A stretch of DNA of 17,661 nucleotides from Candidatus Delongbacteria bacterium (GTDB lineage: Bacteria; Delongbacteria; UBA4055), in assembly GCA_027858795.1 (NCBI GenBank), contig JAQICF010000031.1, positions 1 through 17,661 on the forward strand. The letters run 5' to 3'. The notes below the pieces were generated by a model. That model saw only the letters and a list, made by a program, of their open reading frames with translations, ran no database searches and had not been told where the DNA came from. The position numbers were made by a program, and so were the translations under genes. The stretch's first letter is position 1. Every line of letters starts with the position of its first letter. Below, one piece after another: positions 1 through 5,910 of the stretch.

Positions 1-135
1 AATACCACCGATTATCGCAGTTCCCGAAACACCTGTATCACCATTATTTTCAGGATTAGATGGAGTAGTTTCCTCATCTTGAGCAAACGCTAAACTTAAC
101 ATCAATGTTAAGAGCACTAGTAAAATTTTCTTCAT
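1..135 (-). CDS. Exported protein, N-terminal fragment (cut by window edge)
   Basis: Only the first 45 residues are inside the window. They begin MKKILLVLLTLMLSLAFA, a textbook Sec signal peptide: two lysines, a leucine-rich core, and a likely cleavage after AFA before QDEE. The mature start is acidic and Ser/Thr/Asn-rich (QDEETTPSNPENN) and then turns Gly-rich (GTAIIGGI). The ATG at 135-133 is fixed by an AGGAGGT ribosome site about 5 bases upstream. Function cannot be told from this fragment; a secreted or envelope protein is the only safe inference. Confidence 0.75.
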   Translation of the reverse strand, partial: MKKILLVLLTLMLSLAFAQDEETTPSNPENNGDTGVSGTAIIGGI

Positions 136-140
136 AATTT

Positions 141-147
141 ACCTCCT
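141..147 (-). promoter_or_regulatory. Strong Shine-Dalgarno AGGAGGT
   Basis: A full anti-16S match (AGGAGGT on the minus strand) lies 5 bases before the ATG of the signal-peptide gene. It fixes that start and shows that this organism uses canonical Shine-Dalgarno initiation. Confidence 0.7.
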
Positions 148-233
148 ACTTATTTAGTACACTATCAATTTTTCGCTTTAATAATATTAAATATAAAGCT
201 AAAATAAACATATGTCAATATTTTAAGATTTGA

Positions 234-1898
234 TCAGGTATGATATTTGGGTAATTCTATTATAAATTTTGATCCTTTCCCTAATTCGCTTTCAACAGTA
301 ATATCGCCATTATTAAGCTGCATGAACTCCTTACTTAATATCAATCCAAGACCTGTCCCTTTCTCATTGGCAGTACCGTCTGTGCTCAATTTACTACCAA
401 CTGAGAATATTTTATCGATATTCTCTTCTGGAATTCCCATGCCCGTATCTTGAATCGTTAATAATATAAAATCGTTAACCTCTTCACTATGGAATGTTAT
501 TTCACCATCAGGAAAAGTAAATTTAACAGCATTTGATAATAAATTTCGGATAACCGTATCTAATAGATTAACATCCATATATACTTTTAACTTTGAACCG
601 ATTAAATTATCAACTTTAATATTCTTGTGATTTATGCTCACACTCAGAATATCAATATTTTGGTCGATAATATCGTTTAAATCTATTACCTCAGGTCTAA
701 CTTCTATTTGACCAGATTGTGTCTTCGCCCATTCAAAAAGGTTATTTATCAGTTTTGTAACTCTGGTCGATGAGTCATATATCATACCGATATATCTTTT
801 TCTTTTTTCTTCGCTGAAAGTATCATAGTAACTGTTTATCATTTCAGAAGTAATTTGAATTGCAGAAAAAGGATTTAAAAGGTCATGGTGAATTATTCGA
901 AACAGTTTATCCTTTGTTTCATTTATCTTTGAAAGTTCTTCGTTTTTCAGCCTGAAAATTTCAGTTTCTTTTTCTTTTTTCTCTGATTCGTATTTCGTTC
1001 GCATTTCAATTAATTTCTGGTTTGAGTTTTCAGAAATTATTTTATCTTGTAATTCAGAATGTTTTTTAAAGTATTCTAAGCCTTTTTTGTATTGTTTTGA
1101 TTTTTCATAAGCTGCTGAAATGATCTGATAAAAGTGTAAAAGGTGGTGCTTTGAATTTATAAGTGTAGCAATAGACACACCATCTCTGGCTTTTTCTAAA
1201 GCTTGGTTTAAATTACCGGATTCAAGATAATGATTACTCAGACTAGCTAAGGCTGTAGCTACACCTTTCTTATAATCAAGTAATCTACTAATATTGTAGG
1301 ATTGTTCGTAAGATTTTAGAGATCTTTCTTTATCTCCAAGTTTTTTGTATACAATACCTATGTTGTTCAAAGCTCTGGAAATTGCTAGTTTATTATCAAT
1401 GTCCTTATCGATCTTCAATGATTTTAAAAAATAATCTAAGGCCCTTTTTGGATCATCTAAATTATTATATATAAGGCCAATATTATTGTATGATGTTGAT
1501 ATACTGGTAAAATCATCAGTCTCTAATTTTAATTCCAATGATCTGTTATAATATTCTAGTGCTTTTCTATAATTTTTCAACCTGTATAGTACAATACCAA
1601 CGTTATTTAAAGCAAAAGACACACCTTTGTTATCATTCGATTTTTCGGCTTCTTTCAGTGACCTAAGAAAATACATTTGCGCTGTGTTATAATCACATAT
1701 ATGGAAATATAACTTACCTAAAATGTTGTCAACTTCAATCTTACCCTTGATATAATCCGATCTTTCTGATAAATCTAAAATCTCTTTTGCAAATTTAACA
1801 GTCTTATAAAATGTTTGTGAAACAACATCACCCTGGGAATTCTTTTTTAATTCCTCTATCATCTGGTCAATTTTATTTATATTTACTTGTTTAGGCAT
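234..1898 (-). CDS. Cytoplasmic TPR-repeat sensor histidine kinase
   Basis: A 554-residue kinase with no membrane segment or signal peptide. Residues about 54-290 form six tetratricopeptide repeats with a regular 40-residue period (for example ALNNVGIVLYRLKNYRKALE near 97-116). This is the longer TPR type usually involved in protein or peptide binding. A charged coiled coil follows (about 290-330). The HisKA phosphoacceptor box is FRIIHHDLLNPFSAI, with His338 (the H before D) as the likely phosphorylated residue. The ATPase domain has the N box NLLSNAVKF (Asn456), G1 DTGMGIP and G2 GTGLGL. All catalytic motifs look intact. There is no receiver domain or neighbouring response regulator, so it is an orphan kinase here. 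An in-frame TGA four codons before the ATG supports this start, although the Shine-Dalgarno is weak. Confidence 0.93.
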   Translation of the reverse strand: MPKQVNINKIDQMIEELKKNSQGDVVSQTFYKTVKFAKEILDLSERSDYIKGKIEVDNILGKLYFHICDYNTAQMYFLRSLKEAEKSNDNKGVSFALNNVGIVLYRLKNYRKALEYYNRSLELKLETDDFTSISTSYNNIGLIYNNLDDPKRALDYFLKSLKIDKDIDNKLAISRALNNIGIVYKKLGDKERSLKSYEQSYNISRLLDYKKGVATALASLSNHYLESGNLNQALEKARDGVSIATLINSKHHLLHFYQIISAAYEKSKQYKKGLEYFKKHSELQDKIISENSNQKLIEMRTKYESEKKEKETEIFRLKNEELSKINETKDKLFRIIHHDLLNPFSAIQITSEMINSYYDTFSEEKRKRYIGMIYDSSTRVTKLINNLFEWAKTQSGQIEVRPEVIDLNDIIDQNIDILSVSINHKNIKVDNLIGSKLKVYMDVNLLDTVIRNLLSNAVKFTFPDGEITFHSEEVNDFILLTIQDTGMGIPEENIDKIFSVGSKLSTDGTANEKGTGLGLILSKEFMQLNNGDITVESELGKGSKFIIELPKYHT

Positions 1899-1939
1899 AA
1901 ATCTTCTTTGTCATTTATTTTCTTTTCTATTGATTCTAT

Positions 1940-2046
1940 AATATACGGTTTCGACTCCTTATGTATCACTGTATAATATACATTAACGACTCCTTATTAT
2001 AGTATAGAACAATATACGCTTACTACTTCTTAAATACAAATGCGTC
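1940..2046. repeat. Three imperfect 35-36 bp tandem repeats upstream of the kinase
   Basis: Units start with AATATAC at 1940, 1975 and 2011 (periods 35 and 36). Units 1 and 2 also share CGACTCCTTAT at the same offset of 5 bases; unit 3 is more diverged (CTACTTCTTAAAT). On the minus strand the core reads ATAAGGAGTCG-N5-GTATATT, which resembles a ribosome site followed by a start region. In unit 2 the spacer creates ATG, giving a five-codon ORF (MYIIQ, stop) with ideal spacing. In unit 1 the equivalent codon is CCG. The repeats occupy the leader region of the kinase gene. They could be a duplicated translation start, a protein-binding array or chance duplication. Confidence 0.6.
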
Positions 2047-2086
2047 TTCTCATATTGATGATTATTTATAACTAAATATTATTCAT

Positions 2087-2115
2087 TTGACAATAACGAC
2101 AAAGGGAATTAACTT
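2087..2115 (+). promoter_or_regulatory. Possible sigma70-like promoter for the MATE gene
   Basis: A perfect TTGACA (2087-2092) is followed after 17 bases by TAACTT (2110-2115), a weak -10. It lies 37 bases before the MATE start codon. This is sequence match only. Confidence 0.35.
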
Positions 2116-2151
2116 CATTCGATCAATCTAAATTAAAATTTTAAGGTATTC

Positions 2152-3597
2152 TTGAAAAAATCCGAAATGAAAAATATTGATTTAACAACTGGAAGCATTT
2201 GGAAGAATTTGCTAAAGCTTTCCATTCCTATAATGCTCGCAAACCTGATGCAAACATTTTATAATCTGACCGATACTTTTTGGCTTGGCAAATTAGTTGA
2301 TGGAAAAAACATGGTAGCTGTTGTTGGAATGTCATTTCCGCTTGTCTTCTTTATTTCATCTTTTGGAATAGGTTTTTCAATAGCCGGCACTTCATTAAGC
2401 TCTCAGTACAAAGGTGCAGGGCAAATTGATCAGATCAAAAAAATATTTGCACAATACATAATATTAATTTTTGCATTCAGTATAGTTTTCCTGTTCAGTA
2501 GCTTATTTCTAATAGATGAAATTCTTTCTTTGATAAATACTCCTGAACATATCATGAGTGATGCTGCTTTATATTTGTCATATATTCTTCCAGGTATGAT
2601 ATTCATGTTCATTGCGATGCTGTATCAGAGTTTCTCTCACGGTTTTGGAGATACTGTTTCACCTATGAAAATACAATTAATCTCTGTTGGAATTAATATC
2701 CTACTTGATCCTATATTGATATTTGGTATTGGCTTTATACCTTCCATGGGAATAAGAGGAGCGGCAATCGCAACGCTATTTTCTAGATTCGTAGCTGCTA
2801 TCATCGGAATTATCTTCATATTTAAAAAATTACACATGATTGTTCCTAAGTTAAGTGAAATAGTTCCTGATAAAGAAGTTTTGAAAACTATAATCAAAGT
2901 GAGTTTGCCTTCCTCTATCGGAATGTCAATGACTAGTTTTGGATTTGTTTTCTTGCAAGGATTCGTAAACTCCTATGATACGGTGATCATGTCAGCTCAT
3001 ACTATCGGTAATCGAGTAACAAGCCTGTTCATGATGCCGGCAATGGGTTTAAGCCAGGCTTTATCATCCGTAGTTGGACAGTGCCTAGGAGCTAAGAAAA
3101 TCGAAAGAGCTAAGAAGAGTATCAAAACTACTTTCATCGCTATAGTCTCATTTCTAACACCAATTTATGTCATTATTTTTATTTTCGGTGGATATTTTGT
3201 CCAGTTTTTTGTTAATGACCCTGAAGTTATATCAAAGGGAATAAGAATGTTTAAGATATTAACTGTAGCGTCTTTCTCTTTTAGTTTAATCCATATATTT
3301 ATGGGTACTTTCAATGGATCCGGCTTTACAAAATATACTATGATGTTTAATACTGCTCGTTTATGGCTTTTCCGAATACCATTGGTATATATCCTTTCAG
3401 GAAGATTCTTAGATTACTCCATATTTGCATCTGATAATTTTATTCGATACTCACTAAAATATTTAGCTATTCCATTGAAAGAACATCCTTGGGAAGCATT
3501 GTGGTGGTCTATGGTAATCAGTAATTTGATTACTCTATTTATTGCAATACTGCTTTATAAAAGAGGAAAGTGGGAAAAAGGTACTATTCATAAATAA
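2152..3597 (+). CDS. MATE family multidrug/sodium efflux transporter
   Basis: A 481-residue polytopic membrane protein, the usual MATE length, with about twelve hydrophobic segments in two related halves. The N-terminus GSIWKNLLKLSIPIMLANLM followed by FYNLTDTFWLG is the recognisable MatE opening (cytoplasmic helix, then TM1 with the D-x-F-W-x-G motif). The second half restarts near residue 240 (TIIKVSLPSSIGMSMTSFG). The family exports cationic drugs or toxic metabolites using Na+ or H+ gradients; the substrate here is unknown. The start is a TTG at 2152 with AAGG five bases upstream. The in-frame ATG at 2167 has no ribosome site, so TTG is preferred. It stands alone and ends against the convergent operon at a shared terminator. 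Confidence 0.92.
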   Translation: MKKSEMKNIDLTTGSIWKNLLKLSIPIMLANLMQTFYNLTDTFWLGKLVDGKNMVAVVGMSFPLVFFISSFGIGFSIAGTSLSSQYKGAGQIDQIKKIFAQYIILIFAFSIVFLFSSLFLIDEILSLINTPEHIMSDAALYLSYILPGMIFMFIAMLYQSFSHGFGDTVSPMKIQLISVGINILLDPILIFGIGFIPSMGIRGAAIATLFSRFVAAIIGIIFIFKKLHMIVPKLSEIVPDKEVLKTIIKVSLPSSIGMSMTSFGFVFLQGFVNSYDTVIMSAHTIGNRVTSLFMMPAMGLSQALSSVVGQCLGAKKIERAKKSIKTTFIAIVSFLTPIYVIIFIFGGYFVQFFVNDPEVISKGIRMFKILTVASFSFSLIHIFMGTFNGSGFTKYTMMFNTARLWLFRIPLVYILSGRFLDYSIFASDNFIRYSLKYLAIPLKEHPWEALWWSMVISNLITLFIAILLYKRGKWEKGTIHK

Positions 3598-3598
3598 A

Positions 3599-3626
3599 AA
3601 AAGGTAAGACGATCATCTTACCTTTT
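3599..3626. terminator. Bidirectional intrinsic terminator
   Basis: An 11-bp perfect stem, AAAAGGTAAGA (3599-3609) with TCTTACCTTTT (3616-3626), and a 6-base loop. A-run on one side and T-run on the other allow termination in both directions. It sits between the convergent MATE gene and the five-gene minus-strand operon. Confidence 0.85.
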
Positions 3627-3650
3627 AATATACTATTTTCAAATATAATA

Positions 3651-4727
3651 TTACTCGCTACCTTCTGCTGCTTCATTTGCTTTGTCCAACCAGAATGTCG
3701 CCTGACTCTTAGTAGTTATATCTTTATTAGCTAGTAGCAAATATTTTTTAGCTTCACTGCAACTATCCATTTTACACAATGCAATACCTTTTTCTAAGTT
3801 TGCAGAAGCCAAATTCTTACTCTTAGTGTTTTTTATTGCCATATCTGCATATTTAATTGCATTTTTATTCTGATCTATTGAATTATAGGCCTGTGCTAAT
3901 CTTACACACAATACATCTAAGTATTTATATCCTTCACCATATTTTATTCCATTTTTAAAGTACACTATTGCTTCAGTAGTCAAATCTTTCTTTGTTTTGC
4001 CTTTAGGTGGCTTAAGTTCCATAATTGTAGCACCGATAGCATCATACAATTTAGGATCTTCCGGAGTATATTTTAATGCGGCTTTGAAGTTAACTACAGC
4101 TTTTTCTTTGTTATATAATTTATTGAGATATACCATGCCAGCAAGATAATATGCTTTCGCAGGTTTATAATACTTTGCCATTTCTGCATAATATTTTATC
4201 GATTTTTTCGAATCTGTATTTTTAACCGCTGTTGCTCTCTTATAAAGAAGTTTACCTTTTTCTTCAGCATCATTGACCTGATCAAGCCACTTATCAATTT
4301 CTCCATCTCTTCCAAGATATATCAAAACATCAACTATCTGATAGTTCACTTTCTGGAAATCAGATTTTATCTTAGTTACTTCAAGGAATTTAGCCAGAGC
4401 TTCTGCATATTTTTTATCTTTTTTTAACGCAATGCCTTCATTGAATAATGCAAGATGTTTCGATTTTGCATTTTGTTCACATTCCTGAATCTTCTTTTTT
4501 ACCTGACTGGCTTCAGACCACAATTCAGTATAATCCGCATAAAGTTGATCATATTCATCTTTTGAAATGTCAGGTTTTGACATTTTATTTTTTACACTAT
4601 TAAATTTATCAATCTTTATTTGATATTCTTTCTTTAGTGATTCACAATTGCCGGTATTACCATCTCCATACAATGGAGCGCTAATAAAGATCATTATCAA
4701 AATCGTTATAATAAGTTGTTTCTTCAT
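3651..4727 (-). CDS. Exported TPR-repeat protein
   Basis: A 358-residue protein starting with a Sec signal peptide (MKKQLIITILIMIFISAPLYG, cleavage near residue 21). No lipobox is present. Residues about 25-90 are charged and probably coiled coil (SLKKEYQIKIDKFNSVKNKM). The rest is a chain of tetratricopeptide-like helical repeats, for example LFNEGIALKKDKKYAEALAKF, then further units near 190-220 and 270-320. The likely site is the periplasm, as a scaffold or protein-binding factor; no enzymatic motif is visible. AAAGGA lies 5 bases before the ATG, 24 bases after the thiF-like stop, so it is the last gene of the AOR operon by position. Whether it serves the AOR system or is only co-transcribed cannot be told. 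Confidence 0.85.
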   Translation of the reverse strand: MKKQLIITILIMIFISAPLYGDGNTGNCESLKKEYQIKIDKFNSVKNKMSKPDISKDEYDQLYADYTELWSEASQVKKKIQECEQNAKSKHLALFNEGIALKKDKKYAEALAKFLEVTKIKSDFQKVNYQIVDVLIYLGRDGEIDKWLDQVNDAEEKGKLLYKRATAVKNTDSKKSIKYYAEMAKYYKPAKAYYLAGMVYLNKLYNKEKAVVNFKAALKYTPEDPKLYDAIGATIMELKPPKGKTKKDLTTEAIVYFKNGIKYGEGYKYLDVLCVRLAQAYNSIDQNKNAIKYADMAIKNTKSKNLASANLEKGIALCKMDSCSEAKKYLLLANKDITTKSQATFWLDKANEAAEGSE

Positions 4728-4751
4728 TGAAATCCTTTCAAGTTACTTTTG

Positions 4752-5366
4752 TTATCGTTCATTTGTCTTACTTTGCTTACTCATCAAAAGTTCTATTGCA
4801 AGGCTAGCTTGCATGTTCGCAACTATAGAAACCCTAGCTGAACACAAACCTTCTTCTTCTGATGATTTACCATCTCCGCAGAAATAAAGGGAACCAATTT
4901 TCTTCACTTCCAATTCGTTTATTTTTCCGTACCCACCTATTCCATTCCCACTGATAATAGGTTTCTCCGGATATATAGTGCTCCATTCTTCGATCAACCA
5001 TTGTTTCGATTCTGCTTTATCAAAAGCTTCAACGAGAATATCTACTTTGGAAAATACATGACAAATATCACATTTTCCCAATTTTTTGTCAACTACTTTT
5101 ATTAAACATTGGGGATTAATTTGTAGAAGTTTTTCTTCTAAAGCCTTTACTTTCTTTTTACCAATATCATCACTAAAAAAATATTGTCTATTCAAATTAG
5201 AACTTTCAACGATATCATAATCAGCAATAATAAGATTTCCTATCCCTGCTCTGACCAAAGCTACGGCGGCATTGGAACCCAAACCACCACAACCTGCAAT
5301 CCCAATAGTTGCATTTGAAAGAGCTTCTGTCATTCCAGGTACGTTCTTAGCGAAAATATTATTCAT
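4752..5366 (-). CDS. ThiF/MoeB-like sulfur-carrier adenylyltransferase, short form
   Basis: A 204-residue E1-like enzyme expected to adenylate the C-terminal glycine of a ThiS/MoaD-type carrier. The Rossmann ATP site GCGGLG is at 25-30, the Mg/ATP aspartate in IADYD at 47-51, and the conserved NLNRQ at 57-61 includes the arginine finger Arg60. It is shorter than MoeB (about 250) and matches the short ThiF 'family 2' layout, with YFCGDG near 161-166 and CSARV near 175-179 towards the end. MoeB's paired zinc CxxC motifs are missing; only one CxxC (Cys99, Cys102) is seen, in a different place. Its AAGG ribosome site overlaps the stop codon of the preceding ppnP-like gene, so translation is probably coupled. 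Its natural partner is the GG-ended carrier two genes upstream. Confidence 0.9.
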   Translation of the reverse strand: MNNIFAKNVPGMTEALSNATIGIAGCGGLGSNAAVALVRAGIGNLIIADYDIVESSNLNRQYFFSDDIGKKKVKALEEKLLQINPQCLIKVVDKKLGKCDICHVFSKVDILVEAFDKAESKQWLIEEWSTIYPEKPIISGNGIGGYGKINELEVKKIGSLYFCGDGKSSEEEGLCSARVSIVANMQASLAIELLMSKQSKTNER

Positions 5367-5374
5367 GGCATGCC

Positions 5375-5656
5375 TTATCTATACAGACAAATATACGAAG
5401 TATTGTTTTCAACTTTTACTTGGAAGTTCTTGTTAGCTTCAACAATAAAAGTTTCATTTGGTCCGAATTCTTTCCATTCGTCTTCGTCAGGAAGCTGAAC
5501 TACCAATTTACCACTTACTACTGTCATAAATTCTTTTTTACTGGTACCGAACTCATAATCACCGGGAGCCATAACGCCTATAGTGGCAGGTCCTTCAGGT
5601 GTTTCATAAGCTATAGATTTAACTTTGCCATCAAAATATTCATTAGTATCGAACAT
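5375..5656 (-). CDS. ppnP: PpnP (DUF1255) pyrimidine/purine nucleoside phosphorylase family protein
   Basis: A 93-residue single-domain cupin-like beta barrel. It aligns over its full length with remembered E. coli PpnP/Yai[14 protein letters not shown] near the start, then [13 protein letters not shown], then [20 protein letters not shown], ending TSYICLYR. E. coli PpnP splits several nucleosides with phosphate to the base and ribose-1-phosphate. The ATG follows the TAA of the sulfur-carrier gene with no gap. The GGAGGT that encodes the carrier's terminal Gly-Gly doubles as its ribosome site, giving tight translational coupling. Finding it between a sulfur carrier and its activating enzyme is unexpected. 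A moonlighting or altered role is possible, but nothing in the sequence shows it. Confidence 0.92.
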   Translation of the reverse strand: MFDTNEYFDGKVKSIAYETPEGPATIGVMAPGDYEFGTSKKEFMTVVSGKLVVQLPDEDEWKEFGPNETFIVEANKNFQVKVENNTSYICLYR

Positions 5657-5860
5657 TTAACCTCCGCTCATCAAATGGATAACCTTAACATCTGAATTAT
5701 TGGGTACTATATAAGTTTTATACTGATCTCTTTTTATTAATTGACCATCAACTTTAATGACCAACATCGGAAAAGTATATTTCATTATCTTTAATATTTC
5801 TGAAATCGTTAAATTATTATGCCATTCAACAATATTTTCATTTACTTTAATTTGATCCAT
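5657..5860 (-). CDS. ThiS/MoaD-like ubiquitin-fold sulfur carrier protein
   Basis: A 67-residue beta-grasp protein ending in MSGG, the exposed Gly-Gly tail that is adenylated and then thiocarboxylated. Its length is that of ThiS (about 66) and shorter than MoaD (about 80). Recognisable parts are the N-terminal strand pair (IKVNENIVEW), a helix (ISEILKIM), VIKVDGQLIKRDQY, and the final strand SDVKVIHLMSGG. With AOR upstream and a ThiF-like E1 downstream, the simplest reading is a dedicated sulfur donor for the AOR pterin dithiolene, not thiamine. No thiG, thiH or thiC is nearby. The start ATG has almost no Shine-Dalgarno (AATAATAAATT precedes it) and lies 12 bases after an RNA hairpin, so its translation may be regulated or low. 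Confidence 0.88.
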   Translation of the reverse strand: MDQIKVNENIVEWHNNLTISEILKIMKYTFPMLVIKVDGQLIKRDQYKTYIVPNNSDVKVIHLMSGG

Positions 5861-5872
5861 AATTTATTATTC

Positions 5873-5899
5873 GAAAGGCACGGTTTAACCGCACCTTTC
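5873..5899 (-). promoter_or_regulatory. Intercistronic RNA hairpin between AOR and the sulfur carrier
   Basis: The minus-strand transcript can form a 12-bp stem, GAAAGGUGCGGU with ACCGUGCCUUUC, and a UAA loop. Two central positions pair as U-G and G-U wobbles, while the plus strand would have C/A mismatches there, so the structure is continuous only in the operon RNA. No U-run follows, so it is not a standard terminator. A processing or stability element that sets AOR output above the accessory proteins is the likely role (inferred). Confidence 0.65.
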
Positions 5900-5910
5900 A
5901 AATTTAATCC

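Noticed and set aside
1940..2046. CRISPR array
   Set aside because: The 35-36 bp period is of directly abutting imperfect units without spacers, and there are only three units and no cas genes.
5657..5860. Thiamine ThiS
   Set aside because: Length and fold fit ThiS, but no thiG, thiH, thiC or thiE is nearby and the gene follows AOR, so a pterin-sulfur role is more likely.
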